A stretch of DNA of 64,000 nt from Filimonas effusa. Lineage in GTDB: Bacteria > Bacteroidota > Bacteroidia > Chitinophagales > Chitinophagaceae. Of the stretch, positions 42,944 through 54,640 are shown one piece after another; within the stretch, counting starts at the first letter, position 1, and the number at the start of each line of letters is the position of its first letter. The position numbers and the translations under genes are program-made. The stretch spans positions 1 through 64,000 of the forward strand of contig NZ_SDHZ01000005.1 of assembly GCF_004118675.1 (NCBI RefSeq). Reading direction: 5' to 3'. The notes below the pieces were generated by a model. That model did not search any database and was not told where the DNA came from. It was given only the letters and a program-made list of their open reading frames with translations.

Positions 42944-45232
42944 CTACCACCTATATCCTAAACCTATTGTAATGTTGCGGGGGTCTGCGAGATTATAGGA
43001 ATAGGTAGTACCACTGGCCCTGAAAGCAGCAGTAGCTGTTGTTGCATAATACTGGTTAAACAGGTTTAATACATTTGTCCATATTTCCAGCCCGTGCCAT
43101 TGGTATCCTGTTCTCAGGTTCAGAACATCGTATCCCTTATATCTTGTTTTATTGAGGTCATCCATATAGTAGCCGGAGACATGCTGCCATTCGGCACTTA
43201 CTCTCAAGCCGTTTATCCATGTGGGTTTATAAGTCACTTCTGCGTTACCTGTAAACCGGGGAGCGCCACTCATTTCATAGCCATTATAGTTAATGCCTCC
43301 TGCCACATTCCGGATGAAAGCATGTTTTGAACCGGATCCGCTGAAACGTACGGTCAGGCCCGCCGCCGTTTTATAAGTAAGCCCGTATTCAATCCCTTTA
43401 TGCCTTGTGTTTCCTGCGTTCTGATTTATTGTGGTGTTATCGGGCTGCAACACAGAAATGATCTCATTACTGCCATTCATTAAATAGATACTCCAATCGG
43501 CATACAGCTTATTACTTACCAGCGACAACCAGCCTCCCACTTCATAATTAAAAAATGTTTGCGGAAGCAGATAAGGCGCTACTGCTGTAGAACTGTAAAG
43601 CTCTGTAAGCTGCGGCGGCACATAGCCCTGGCTATAGTTACCATAAAAGCCTATACCTCTATAGTTGTAAGTGAGTCCCAGCTTGGGCGTAAACCTGCTG
43701 AAGTTATTAACGGTGGAAGCGGCGCCGGTAACCTTGTTTGCCGGCAACTTGTTAGTGTAATCGTAACGAAACGCATCGTATCGCAGGGCTGTTACAATTC
43801 TAACATTTTTCACAGGAGAAAACTCATAATCGAGATAACCTGCCATATTGGTAATGCCTGTTTTATAGTTGCTAAGCAGCGAATCAGAATTGGCGTAGCT
43901 GTCATATATTCCAGAGTTTATATCCCTGTGGATTGTAATAAACCGGGCATTGTAGCGCTGAGGACTCAGGTCGAGGGTAGCACCCGCGATAACTTTACTG
44001 TTCAGCCAATTAAAACGTTGCGTGTGTTGCGCAAAAAGTGCATAGGTTTGAAAAGCATTTTCGTTGATCTGGCCCCTGTACTTCGACTTGTCGGTAGTAT
44101 TAGGCATTGCGGATATGGAATAGGAAGGATTCTGTTTAATAGAATTGTCACGGAACAGAAAGGACAAGCTGGAGCTGCTTTGTTTATTCCACTGATAGTT
44201 GAGCATTGACTTGTACCGCAAAGCATAAACACTTCTGAATGTAAAGGTTTGCTGGGAAGTATAGTTTTTACGGGCAAATTTGAGACTGTCTAACGAGCCC
44301 GTCATATCAGCATTATAATCGAGATAAGCTAATGTATTGGTCCAGTTCATCTTATCATTAGGCTTATAGTCGGTACGCAAAGTAGCGATAGACTTATGAA
44401 AATCGCTAAAGTCAACCGGCCCATTGGATCTGTTGGCATAATAACCGCTTGCAATAACGCCCCATTTTCCCAGAGAAGTACCCAATTGTGCATCGGCACG
44501 TTTATATCCAAGATTGTCTATTTGTGTGCTAATGCTGCCGGAAGTAAATGCGGGCGCCGCCTGGGTGATCACATTTACGGCGCCAGCAATGGCTTCTGCA
44601 CCATATAAAGCCGAAGCAGGGCCCTTGATCACCTCTATTGTTTTTGCTGCCGCCATATTCATTTCCAATAAGGCGTTATGATTATAAACGCCCGTAGTTC
44701 TTATGGGCAGGCCGTCTTCCATGTATAAGAAAAGACTTTTAGTGGTAATAGGCTGACGGATGCTCATTTGATGCTGCTCGTTAGAAAGTGCGATCATATT
44801 CACTCCACTCACTTTATTCAGCAGCTGATCCATACGCTGGGCCTTGGTATCGTCTATTGTTTCCTTACTTATAACAGCAATGGCAACAGGTGCCTCGCTT
44901 CTTTTTTCGGCAGTGCGGTTGGCGCTCACTACTACCTGTTGCAACAGCCTGTCATGGGGGCGCAATGCTATTGCAAGCTTTTCTCCGTTTGCATCTGCAA
45001 AAGCGGTGTCAAACCCAACGGATGCAATTGTTATTTGTTTACCCTGCGCCAACAAATGAAATTCGCCCCTGGCATCAGACATGGCACGAACACCAGGAGC
45101 CGATATTACCGCTCCCTGGACAGGCTCTTTACTAATAGCATCATACACTTTGCCGGATATTTTATTTGATTGCTGTGAAAATGCAGGGCATAGAATAGCC
45201 ACTAGCATTAACAACGTTATTAAATGCTTCAT
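42944..45232 (-). CDS. TonB-dependent outer-membrane receptor
   Basis: The 762-aa receptor has a signal peptide (LITLLMLVAILCPAFSQ), a carboxypeptidase-regulatory-like domain (KISGKVYDAISKEPVQGAVI), a plug domain starting near residue 105, and a C-terminal barrel ending ITIGLGYRW. The absence of a SusD partner and its place before a PepSY protein indicate metal-complex or siderophore uptake rather than glycan uptake. The upstream gene encodes a small secreted cysteine protein in the same direction. Confidence 0.92.
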   Translation of the reverse strand: MKHLITLLMLVAILCPAFSQQSNKISGKVYDAISKEPVQGAVISAPGVRAMSDARGEFHLLAQGKQITIASVGFDTAFADANGEKLAIALRPHDRLLQQVVVSANRTAEKRSEAPVAIAVISKETIDDTKAQRMDQLLNKVSGVNMIALSNEQHQMSIRQPITTKSLFLYMEDGLPIRTTGVYNHNALLEMNMAAAKTIEVIKGPASALYGAEAIAGAVNVITQAAPAFTSGSISTQIDNLGYKRADAQLGTSLGKWGVIASGYYANRSNGPVDFSDFHKSIATLRTDYKPNDKMNWTNTLAYLDYNADMTGSLDSLKFARKNYTSQQTFTFRSVYALRYKSMLNYQWNKQSSSSLSFLFRDNSIKQNPSYSISAMPNTTDKSKYRGQINENAFQTYALFAQHTQRFNWLNSKVIAGATLDLSPQRYNARFITIHRDINSGIYDSYANSDSLLSNYKTGITNMAGYLDYEFSPVKNVRIVTALRYDAFRYDYTNKLPANKVTGAASTVNNFSRFTPKLGLTYNYRGIGFYGNYSQGYVPPQLTELYSSTAVAPYLLPQTFFNYEVGGWLSLVSNKLYADWSIYLMNGSNEIISVLQPDNTTINQNAGNTRHKGIEYGLTYKTAAGLTVRFSGSGSKHAFIRNVAGGINYNGYEMSGAPRFTGNAEVTYKPTWINGLRVSAEWQHVSGYYMDDLNKTRYKGYDVLNLRTGYQWHGLEIWTNVLNLFNQYYATTATAAFRASGTTYSYNLADPRNITIGLGYRW

Positions 45233-45351
45233 TTATTTTTTGTTTAAGCAATAGGCATAACCAGGCGGATCAGCCTCAGCAGAACCGGCGATCAACGACA
45301 TGGGGATACAGGAAAGCAATATTCGCTTTCTGTAATTGAACAATAAATAAA

Positions 45352-45717
45352 CTAGCTAATAGCAGGAGGATGGAAAACAGATATTGCCCTATCAAATACA
45401 GCATTATCATTATAAGTGAAGAAACTTGCTGCGGTACCAGTTGCATAAAAAGAAACACTTGCAAAGAATGCTTTGGAAGAAATGACTTCCAGCTTAGGGC
45501 CCGCTTTGCGCTCATTTTCTGCATCTTTCTTTTGTTGCTGCTCCATCTTCTTCATCATCTGGCACTTACCATTACAATGCATGGAAGGGCGGCTTTTATT
45601 CACGCAATTCTGAGCGAATGCTGCTGTATTAGCGTAATAATCCACAACGACAAAAGCCTTGCTGAATGTTTGAGCAAGGAATGCCGTGAACAGGAAAATT
45701 GCTAATAGCTGCCTCAA
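45352..45717 (-). CDS. Small secreted protein with HCNGKCQM motif
   Basis: The 121-aa protein has a signal peptide (LLAIFLFTAFLAQTFSK) and a mature part with Cys38, Cys48 and Cys52 in NCVNKSRP and MHCNGKCQMMKK, then a charged EQQQKKDAENERK helix and a hydrophobic C-terminus. I have seen similar NKxRPxMHCNGKCQM proteins in Bacteroidota next to TonB receptors but know no named function. The Cys/His/Met pattern suggests metal binding, for instance copper or iron. It is the first gene of the TonB-PepSY set with a promoter 23 bases upstream. Confidence 0.8.
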   Translation of the reverse strand: MRQLLAIFLFTAFLAQTFSKAFVVVDYYANTAAFAQNCVNKSRPSMHCNGKCQMMKKMEQQQKKDAENERKAGPKLEVISSKAFFASVSFYATGTAASFFTYNDNAVFDRAISVFHPPAIS

Positions 45718-45739
45718 ATGAAGAAAGATTAAGATGAGG

Positions 45740-45747
45740 CAAAACTA
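45740..45747 (-). promoter_or_regulatory. -7 box of the metal-uptake operon
   Basis: TAGTTTTG on the minus strand at 45747-45740, 22 bases before the ATG at 45717. Confidence 0.5.
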
Positions 45748-45806
45748 TAACAGAACCTTGAAAGAAGGAAATTTATTGAAACAAAAAAAGATACAGCAGC
45801 CGATGT

Positions 45807-46517
45807 CTAAAAACTCAGCTTCACCCTATCGAGTGTGAGTGTATTCAGTACAATAAATGTATTTACAAACTGTGGATTACCCAGCAAAACAGAAACAGCA
45901 GCCTGGGCCATAAGTGTGCCCAGGATCCCGGGCACAGTACCCAATACGCCATTCACGGAACAACTGGGAACATCTTCAGGATTTGGCGGCTCCGGGAACA
46001 AGTGACGCAGGTGTTTACTTCCTTTATAATTAAAGATAGCCAGCTGCGCTTCGTATCCAAGAATACTGCCATATACCAGTGGTTTATTTAATGCAACAGC
46101 TGTATCATTCACGACATAACGGGTAGCAAAATTATCGCAGCCATCTATAATAAGGTCGTAATCTTTCATCAGCGCTGCACAGTTCTCTTCATTAAGAAAT
46201 ACCGGATGCTGCTGTAATATAACGTGAGGATTTTGCGCTGCCAGCTTTTCGGCAGCAGCAACTGTTTTATTTCTGCCTATATCGGCATTCATATACAACA
46301 CCTGCCTGTGCAGATTAGAAACATCCACCACATCGCCATCCACCATCCCCAGGGTTCCGATGCCTATGGCTGCGAGGTATTGGAGTATAGGACAACCAAG
46401 CCCTCCGGCACCTACCACCAGCACTTTTGCCTGCTTTAATTGCTCCTGGCCGGCAATACCCACCTCGGGCAACAGCAGCTGCTTCATATACCTGTTCAGT
46501 TCATCTATGTTAAACAT
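45807..46517 (-). CDS. thiF: ThiF/MoeB-family adenylyltransferase for ThiS
   Basis: The 236-aa E1-like enzyme adenylates the C-terminal glycine of ThiS before sulfur transfer. It has the nucleotide loop VGAGGLGCPILQYLAAIG, LHRQVLY with the conserved Arg, and DNFATRYVVND. Only the first zinc-type cysteine region (SCSVNGVLG) is visible and there is no C-terminal rhodanese. Last gene of the thi operon, 14 bases after thiH. Confidence 0.93.
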   Translation of the reverse strand: MFNIDELNRYMKQLLLPEVGIAGQEQLKQAKVLVVGAGGLGCPILQYLAAIGIGTLGMVDGDVVDVSNLHRQVLYMNADIGRNKTVAAAEKLAAQNPHVILQQHPVFLNEENCAALMKDYDLIIDGCDNFATRYVVNDTAVALNKPLVYGSILGYEAQLAIFNYKGSKHLRHLFPEPPNPEDVPSCSVNGVLGTVPGILGTLMAQAAVSVLLGNPQFVNTFIVLNTLTLDRVKLSF

Positions 46518-46531
46518 ATCCGCTTCTATTG

Positions 46532-47659
46532 TCAGCTAAATGATCTATCCCAGTCTTTCCATACGGGCTCATAACCTTGCCGCCGGATCATCCCTGTAAT
46601 AACGTCTACCGGCCTGTCGTCCGATATTTCGAACTGCTCAAGCGATTCCGGTGCTACCACATAACCACCGGGATTTGTTTTCGACGCAGCGCTCATACTG
46701 GTAACACCCAATTTTACTGCATTGTCGCGAAACACTTCCCGTTCACGTGTGGAAATAGCAATTTCAAGCTCTTCACTAAACAACCGCCAGGCGCAGATAA
46801 GCTGTACCAGCTCACGATCATTCATATAGGTTTCAAAAGATTTTTTCCCGGCAGTGCCAGTACTTTCTTTATCTATAGGCCTCAACCTGGGAAAAGAAAC
46901 AGAATACTTTGTTTGCCAGTATTGCTTTTCCAGGTAACGCAAATGCAGGGCGGTAAAGAAGCAGTCGGTGCGCCAATCCTCCAAGCCTATCAATGTACCC
47001 AATCCTATTTTATGAATACCTGCTTTCCCAAGCCTGTCGGGCGTTTCGAGGCGGTAATTAAAATTTGACTTTTTGCCCTTAGGATGGTATTTCTTATAAT
47101 TTTCCTTAAAATAAGTTTCCTGGTATACCAGTACTGTATTCAACCCCTCTTCCACCAATTGCGCATAGTCGTCCTGATCAAGCGGCTGCACTTCCATTGA
47201 GATATGGGAGAAGAAGGGTTTTACCAACCTGATAGCATTACGCAGATACGACACTCCTACTGTATGCATAGCTTCGCCGGTAACCAGCAGGATATGATCA
47301 AAACCCATATCCTTGATAACCTTTACCTCCTGTAGAATTTCAGCATCGGAAAGTGTCCTGCGTTTGATCTTGTTATCAAGGCTAAATGCGCAGTAGGTAC
47401 AGATATTCTGGCATTCATTGCTTAGATAAAGCGGCACATACATCTGGATGGTTTTCCCGAAACGCTTTTGTGTACGCAAATGGCTCATCTGCGCCATTTG
47501 TTCCAGGAAAGGTATTGCTGCCGGAGAAAGCAGGGCTTTAAAGTCTTCCAGCGAGCGTTTTTCCTTATGGAGTGCAGCAAGAACATCTTCTCCCGTTTTT
47601 GCCAGGATACTTTGTTTTACCTCATGCCAGTTATAGGTATCGAAAATATTAGTGAACAT
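46532..47659 (-). CDS. thiH: 2-iminoacetate synthase ThiH
   Basis: This radical-SAM lyase splits tyrosine to give dehydroglycine for the thiazole ring, releasing p-cresol. The 4Fe-4S ligands are Cys83, Cys87 and Cys90 in ECQNICTYCAF. Its presence rather than the glycine oxidase ThiO points to an oxygen-independent route. The 375-aa length is typical. It lies 12 bases after thiG. Confidence 0.96.
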   Translation of the reverse strand: MFTNIFDTYNWHEVKQSILAKTGEDVLAALHKEKRSLEDFKALLSPAAIPFLEQMAQMSHLRTQKRFGKTIQMYVPLYLSNECQNICTYCAFSLDNKIKRRTLSDAEILQEVKVIKDMGFDHILLVTGEAMHTVGVSYLRNAIRLVKPFFSHISMEVQPLDQDDYAQLVEEGLNTVLVYQETYFKENYKKYHPKGKKSNFNYRLETPDRLGKAGIHKIGLGTLIGLEDWRTDCFFTALHLRYLEKQYWQTKYSVSFPRLRPIDKESTGTAGKKSFETYMNDRELVQLICAWRLFSEELEIAISTREREVFRDNAVKLGVTSMSAASKTNPGGYVVAPESLEQFEISDDRPVDVITGMIRRQGYEPVWKDWDRSFS

Positions 47660-47671
47660 AACAGGGCGGTT

Positions 47672-48442
47672 TTATAATTCCAGGAAAGAGGTCAGCGGGC
47701 TGCTGGCCTGTGCATGTTGCAGAACAGCACCTAGTTTTGCCTCATAGGCTTCACGGCCGGCTTCTACTGCCAGACGGAAGGCATTTGCCATTTTTGCAGG
47801 GTTGCCGGCAACTGCAATGGCAGTATTCACCAGCACCGCATCGGCGCCCATTTCCATCGCTTTTGCCGCATCGGACGGCGCACCAATGCCGGCATCGATG
47901 ATTACCGGAACTTTAGACTGCTCTATGATAATTTCCAGGAAATCGAAGGTCCGGAGTCCTTTGTTTGTTCCTATAGGAGCCCCCAGAGGCATTACAGCTG
48001 CTGTTCCGGCATTTTCCAGCTGCTTACATAATACCGGGTCGGCATGGATATAAGGCAATATTACAAATCCCAGTTTTGCCAGTTCCTCTGTAGCCTTCAA
48101 TGTTTCAATAGCATCCGGCAACAGGTATTTAGGATCGGGATGGATTTCAAGTTTCAGCCAGTTGGTTTCCAGCGCCTCTCTTGCAAGTTGTGCCGCAAAC
48201 ACCGCTTCGCGGGCATTACGTGCGCCGGAAGTATTAGGCAAAAGGTGAACACCCGGATGTTGTAAATGCGCCAGTAATGTATCGGAATCGGTAGTGAGAT
48301 CAACACGCTTCAATGCCACTGTTACCAGTTCAGATTGTGAAGCCAGCACCGCCTCCTCCATCTGTTGCGGCGTACCAAATTTCCCCGTACCCAGGAACAG
48401 CCTGGACCGGAATGTTTTATCTGCGATATTAAGCACCTGCAT
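47672..48442 (-). CDS. thiG: Thiazole synthase
   Basis: ThiG makes the thiazole phosphate from 1-deoxyxylulose 5-phosphate, dehydroglycine and ThiS thiocarboxylate. The 256-aa barrel protein has [12 protein letters not shown] near the N-terminus, the Schiff-base lysine region with [20 protein letters not shown], and [22 protein letters not shown] use the ATG at 48442 ([11 protein letters not shown]); it overlaps the 3' end of thiE by 14 bases. A longer open frame to 48526 is out of family. Confidence 0.95.
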   Translation of the reverse strand: MQVLNIADKTFRSRLFLGTGKFGTPQQMEEAVLASQSELVTVALKRVDLTTDSDTLLAHLQHPGVHLLPNTSGARNAREAVFAAQLAREALETNWLKLEIHPDPKYLLPDAIETLKATEELAKLGFVILPYIHADPVLCKQLENAGTAAVMPLGAPIGTNKGLRTFDFLEIIIEQSKVPVIIDAGIGAPSDAAKAMEMGADAVLVNTAIAVAGNPAKMANAFRLAVEAGREAYEAKLGAVLQHAQASSPLTSFLEL

Positions 48443-49055
48443 ATAAAGCCTGATTAAATTGATGAACCAATGTTGTAGGATCTGCCGCATTAGTGATAGC
48501 ACCGGAAACAGCAACGCCATATACACCTGTAGCTACTATTACAGGGATGTCGTCAGGCACAATACCCCCAATCGCATAAACGGGAGGAAAAGATGCCGGC
48601 AAGGCAGTTATAATGTCCTTATATCCTTCAGCACCCAGCACAGGACTTAGTTTGTCTTTTGTAGTGGTGAACCGGAAGGGGCCAAGGCCAATATAGTCGC
48701 AGCCTTCAGCGATGCGTTGCCGCACGTCATCCAGGGTATTGGCCGTACCACCAATGATCTTGCCTGTTCCCAATAATTGCCTGGCTTCGGGAACCGGCAT
48801 ATCGGATAAGCCCACATGAATACCGTCGGCATCAATTTCTTTTGCCTGCAGCACAAAATCATTAACAATAAAAGTAGCCTTGTAAGCTTTGCAGCGGTCG
48901 CGTACCTGTATAGCCAACGAGCGCACCTCGTGCTCTTCCAATGTTTTTGCGCGCAGCTGAATCCAGGAACAACCGGCATCGAGCGCTGTTTGTATATTCC
49001 GAAGCTGCCCTGCGGGTGTATCTCCCTGTGATATGTATTGAAGTTTACTAAACAT
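48429..49055 (-). CDS. thiE: Thiamine-phosphate synthase
   Basis: ThiE joins the pyrimidine and thiazole phosphates to thiamine phosphate. The 208-aa TIM barrel has [12 protein letters not shown], the diphosphate-binding [32 protein letters not shown] and [11 protein letters not shown], all complete, unlike the neighbouring TenI-like gene. It overlaps thiG. Confidence 0.95.
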   Translation of the reverse strand: MFSKLQYISQGDTPAGQLRNIQTALDAGCSWIQLRAKTLEEHEVRSLAIQVRDRCKAYKATFIVNDFVLQAKEIDADGIHVGLSDMPVPEARQLLGTGKIIGGTANTLDDVRQRIAEGCDYIGLGPFRFTTTKDKLSPVLGAEGYKDIITALPASFPPVYAIGGIVPDDIPVIVATGVYGVAVSGAITNAADPTTLVHQFNQALYAGA

Positions 49056-49065
49056 ATAATTTTGT

Positions 49066-49691
49066 TTATACTATTGGCGGGAACAATGGCTTTGCGTCTG
49101 AAAGCCATTGATCTTTCAAGTCCCGGAATGCTTCAAGGGGACTATTATCCTCCCATATGGCACCCAGTACAGCCACTCCTTTAAACCCCATTTGCAGCGG
49201 TTTTGTACAGTTGTGTTTATCAATGCCTCCTATCGCAATTAATGGCGACACAGCCTCTGTCACCTGTTTGCATCCGCAGAGATTGACATTGGCCCTGTAT
49301 CCCGTTTTTGAAATGCTATCGAACACAGGGCCCAGAAAAGCATAACTAAAGCAAGTGGACAACGATCTGGCAGCTTCAACATCATGAAGCGAAGTCGATA
49401 ACCTGAATCCTGCCGCCACCAGTTCGCGCCAAAAGATCTTATCAGTTTTTAATCTTGCATCTTCTGTAAAATGCAAGCGCGTTAACCCTGTCTCCAATGC
49501 CAGCGCATGATGGTGATGCAGCGCTATTCGCTGGTAATATTCCGGATCAATAGCCGCAAGCAGCTCTTTTACCTCCGTCAAAGAGGCAGCAGGCTTGCGC
49601 AGGTGAAAATGAAACAGGCCGGCTTTAAACAAGCTGTTAATTATACCCGCTTCATTTTTTACCGGGTGCGGACTGGAGATTACAGCTAACA

Positions 49692-49692
<1 letters not shown>
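49066..49692 (-). CDS. tenI: TenI-like ThiE paralogue
   Basis: A second 208-aa ThiE-fold protein in the operon. It keeps the barrel (FHFHLRKP, LGPVFDSISKTGY, LIAIGGIDKHN, GFKGVAVLGAIW) but lacks the ThiE diphosphate-binding sequence (LHHHHALALE instead of an NDF-type block). That is the TenI pattern; Bacillus TenI is a thiazole tautomerase acting after ThiG. The reading is by comparison with the intact ThiE beside it. Its start overlaps the thiC stop (TGATG at 49694-49690). Confidence 0.75.
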
Positions 49693-51542
<1,850 letters not shown>

Positions 51543-51746
51543 TTAACCTCCTTGTGTTGCTTTAATGATGAGAATAGTGTCGTTTGGCTGCACGATATAG
51601 CTGTCGTGCTGCGTTTTAGGGATTACAGTATTGTTCACTGCTACGGCAACGCCATTGCGTTTACTGCCAAGCTCAGCAGCTACAATGCTTTCGAGTGTTG
51701 CCCGTTCGGCAATTTCTTTGGGACTATTGTTTAAGATAATTGTCAT
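51543..51746 (-). CDS. thiS: Sulfur carrier protein ThiS
   Basis: The 67-aa ubiquitin-like protein ends in the required GlyGly (KATQGG), which ThiF adenylates and which carries the sulfur as thiocarboxylate. It is the first gene after the TPP riboswitch. Its start codon (51746-51744) lies inside one arm of a perfect 10-bp inverted repeat (51741-51750 with 51778-51787), so the ribosome site can be masked. Confidence 0.95.
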   Translation of the reverse strand: MTIILNNSPKEIAERATLESIVAAELGSKRNGVAVAVNNTVIPKTQHDSYIVQPNDTILIIKATQGG

Positions 51747-51787
51747 TCCTGTAACAATTTTAACTTTAGGAATGACATGCAGGCGCG
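51741..51787 (-). promoter_or_regulatory. Hairpin masking the thiS start codon (expression platform)
   Basis: On the minus strand TGTCATTCCT (51787-51778) pairs exactly with AGGAATGACA (51750-51741), which contains the AGGA and ATG of thiS. The loop is 27 bases. It lies about 30 bases downstream of the TPP aptamer and is therefore a likely translational switch. Confidence 0.7.
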
Positions 51788-51818
51788 TGAAAGTTATATA
51801 AAGCGCATGAAGTTGTCT

Positions 51819-51898
51819 TTACTTTTTCCCTTCGGCAGTACTAACTGCATCAGGTTCAAAGGGTATCATCTCAGCCCATACAGGCACCCCTAAAGTTT
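51819..51898 (-). ncRNA. TPP riboswitch aptamer (THI element)
   Basis: The minus strand has the THI-box core: GGGGTGCC, GGCTGAGATGATACCC, then TGAACCTGATGCAGTTAG, TACTGC and GAAGGGAAAAAGT closing an ACTTT/AAAGT P1 stem. This aptamer binds thiamine pyrophosphate and here sits upstream of thiS, so it should lower thi expression when TPP is plentiful. Confidence 0.95.
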
Positions 51899-51900
51899 AG

Positions 51901-51929
51901 TGAAGGTAGACAATTATTTGAAAAATCAA
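51901..51929 (-). promoter_or_regulatory. Promoter of the thi operon
   Basis: TACCTTCA at 51908-51901 on the minus strand, with TTG 18 bases upstream (about 51929-51927). The expected start is a few bases before the aptamer's P1 stem. Confidence 0.55.
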
Positions 51930-51942
51930 AATCCTGAAAAAA

Positions 51943-54468
51943 TTAGTTTCTGCCGAAACGTGGTCCGGAGAACAAGGGCGATCCTATCCTGATACCCGTA
52001 GAACTCTTATTACCATTGAGATACGACGCAATAAAGTCAACCCGGAAAAATCCAAGAATATTTTCAAGGCCGGCAAATGCTTCTACATAGTTGTTGTTGC
52101 TGTTTACGTAAAATGTATTGGAACCAATTACAAGGAACCAGTTCAACCGTTTAAACAACGGAATTTTATTAGTAAGCATTCCTTTTAAATGATATTCCAC
52201 ATGGCCGGCGCCATACAGCGATGCCGTGGTGCTGTTGGCATAATAAGGCGCCAACTGAAAGCTGTTGAGGTAACGGCCTGCGAAGATCAACTGGTTGCCA
52301 TTGAAATGCTGGTAGTCCTGTATGGGCACCCGCTTGCTGTTAAGGAAGCCACCTGCATTCACTCCATAACTCAACTCACCTTTTAATTTCAAGTCGATAT
52401 TGTCCCATATTGAAACGCGCCACTTATCGAAGTCTACATCACTACCCGCTATATCTTTCACACCCTTTGTATAAGCAACTTCAAAAACAGGCCAGTCAGA
52501 TCCAAATGCTATTTTCCTGTCCGGCATTTGTATATAATACTGTCCTGGCTGGTATTGCCATTCTATATCAAAGCTCACTGCCTGATGCCGCGAAAACTGG
52601 CTGCTCAACTGTTCGTAAGGATAGTTGGGGGTAAATTCACGGTTCTTTTTAAAGAAAGAATAGTTGGATGTATTCTCCAAAGGAAGACGGTCTTCATACA
52701 ATACAGCCACATTGAAACGCATGCTATTATCCCATCGCTTACTATAACGGAGCTCACCGAAATAGTTTTCATAAATCTTCATATAAGCACGGTGTTCCAG
52801 CAGGGTATAAACTGAGTTAAAGAAAGGAGTAATTGGTTCATTACGATTAAACTGTGTAACTCTTTTCCCCCCGCTTAATTGCCAGCTACTACGCTTTTCT
52901 ACCCACTCGCCTTCTTCATTCCGGGCTATTCCTGAGAACACAAAACTACCAGCTGCATAAAAATGTGTGTTACTGGTCCCATAACGCAGGTTAGGAATAA
53001 AGCTTAACTGGCGGCGTGTTCTTCCCCATTTCTGCTGAAACTTCGCCTTCATTTTTACAGCATAGCCCTCTACAGCATTATATTCTACCATTGAACCCAA
53101 CGGCTCCCAGCTAAAACTCCACGGATGCTCCGGATGATAATCGGATACTTCAATTCCGTTTACAAACACATTAGAGAAGTTTAAGCTGGCCTCAGCCTTT
53201 CGGATGGAGTCCTTGTTTGCTTTTACCCAGGCAGGGTCGGAATGTAATTCATGTATGCTATCTTTAAAAGCATAGTCTTTGAGCTCTTCAGGTTCCAGTT
53301 GAACAGGCCGCATGCTATCCCAATAATGTTTGGGCTTCTTGTTTACACCGGTATCATAGCTTATAACCACCCTGTTAAAATATTTCTCTCCAAATTGAGG
53401 CAGTGTATCATATTTACTAAAAACATTTAAAGCACTTCCCGCCATTTCAACGCCGAGAATATTAAGCGAAAAGCTAATTACCTGATCTTTCACCTGCCAT
53501 ATGTCAGACGATAGCGGCATCTGAATTTGCTTGATCAGCATAGAGTCTATCAAGGTAAGCTGCGATTCTTTGGTAAGTAACAGCTCCAGGCTATGAATGC
53601 GCCAATCACCTTCTGTAATATTGATGATGCCCGAAAATAAAGGTTCATATTTCCGTTTAGGCATAACTTTAATCCTGCTTATCTCCTTGCCATCTTCATA
53701 AAAAGAACCGCTGTATTTGTACTTGTAATAGTGTAATGCATCGTCGGCAACAGGAGATACAAATCCGCGGGACATTGAACCTGTAGACATCACATTCACA
53801 TTGTTCTCGTAAAAGTTGATCACTGAAGGAAAATTAAAACCATAACCGTTGCTGCCGCTTTCCCTACCGGATAATACTTCGAGCTTTGCCTTACCCGGCT
53901 TTTTCATCGCCAGCCTGGTAAGTGATTCCGACAAATAAACGACGCCTTTACCTGCCGAATCCAACCCCATTTCTTTGCGCGTTTTTTCATCTATTTTTTG
54001 TCCCATAAATTTATCCGGCGTTTTTCGCAACTTTATCAGCATTTTGATATAAGCTTCACTGGTAAATGAATCCAGCGGTTCAACATAGGAAGGACGCATC
54101 TTGATCGCATTCCTGATAATTGCATAAGCCGGATCTTCACCGCCTGCTTTCACAACAACTTCACCTATATTATCCTGCAAAGGCAGGAGACTGAAGTTCA
54201 GCGTTAATGGTTCTTTTGAAACAGAGACCTTCTTTTCCTGCCGTTCGTATCCAACATACTGACAAACTATGGTGTTAATACCCGGCTCTATCGTGAGCGT
54301 ATAAGCACCCTGCATATTGGCGGTGGTACCCCTGGTAGTTCCTTTAATAAGAATGGAAGCATAAGAAAGGGGCTCTCCTTTCTCATTGGTTACAACACCA
54401 GTCAGGATAGCAGCATTGGCGCTTACACTCAAAAATAAAAGCAGTAAAAGTTGGGCGTAGTTTTTCAT
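51943..54468 (-). CDS. DUF5686 and carboxypeptidase-regulatory-like domain protein
   Basis: This 841-aa outer-membrane-associated protein has a signal peptide (LLLLLFLSVSANA), an N-terminal carboxypeptidase-regulatory-like domain (LTGVVTNEKGEPLSYASILI, about 20-105) and a long DUF5686 region ending in beta-barrel-like sequence (SPLFSGPRFGRN). DUF5686 proteins are common in Bacteroidota and are presumed outer-membrane proteins of unknown role. It is transcribed alone, with its 3' end close to the thi promoter. Confidence 0.9.
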   Translation of the reverse strand: MKNYAQLLLLLFLSVSANAAILTGVVTNEKGEPLSYASILIKGTTRGTTANMQGAYTLTIEPGINTIVCQYVGYERQEKKVSVSKEPLTLNFSLLPLQDNIGEVVVKAGGEDPAYAIIRNAIKMRPSYVEPLDSFTSEAYIKMLIKLRKTPDKFMGQKIDEKTRKEMGLDSAGKGVVYLSESLTRLAMKKPGKAKLEVLSGRESGSNGYGFNFPSVINFYENNVNVMSTGSMSRGFVSPVADDALHYYKYKYSGSFYEDGKEISRIKVMPKRKYEPLFSGIINITEGDWRIHSLELLLTKESQLTLIDSMLIKQIQMPLSSDIWQVKDQVISFSLNILGVEMAGSALNVFSKYDTLPQFGEKYFNRVVISYDTGVNKKPKHYWDSMRPVQLEPEELKDYAFKDSIHELHSDPAWVKANKDSIRKAEASLNFSNVFVNGIEVSDYHPEHPWSFSWEPLGSMVEYNAVEGYAVKMKAKFQQKWGRTRRQLSFIPNLRYGTSNTHFYAAGSFVFSGIARNEEGEWVEKRSSWQLSGGKRVTQFNRNEPITPFFNSVYTLLEHRAYMKIYENYFGELRYSKRWDNSMRFNVAVLYEDRLPLENTSNYSFFKKNREFTPNYPYEQLSSQFSRHQAVSFDIEWQYQPGQYYIQMPDRKIAFGSDWPVFEVAYTKGVKDIAGSDVDFDKWRVSIWDNIDLKLKGELSYGVNAGGFLNSKRVPIQDYQHFNGNQLIFAGRYLNSFQLAPYYANSTTASLYGAGHVEYHLKGMLTNKIPLFKRLNWFLVIGSNTFYVNSNNNYVEAFAGLENILGFFRVDFIASYLNGNKSSTGIRIGSPLFSGPRFGRN

Positions 54469-54640
54469 TCACTAAAAATAAATGCAGGCCATTATTTTTT
54501 TCCCGCAAAATGACTTGCGGAAAACGGGAAAAAAAAGACAACGGGGTCTGAGGTGATAATCAATCAATTAATAGAAATATCCCCGCCCGCTCGCTGGTAG
54601 GAGTGGGAACGATCTTTGATACAGGTATATTAAAAAACCT

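Noticed and set aside
45276-45524. 82-codon minus-strand frame overlapping the HCNGKCQM gene
   Set aside because: It is an out-of-frame overlap with a gene that has a clear signal peptide and conserved cysteines.
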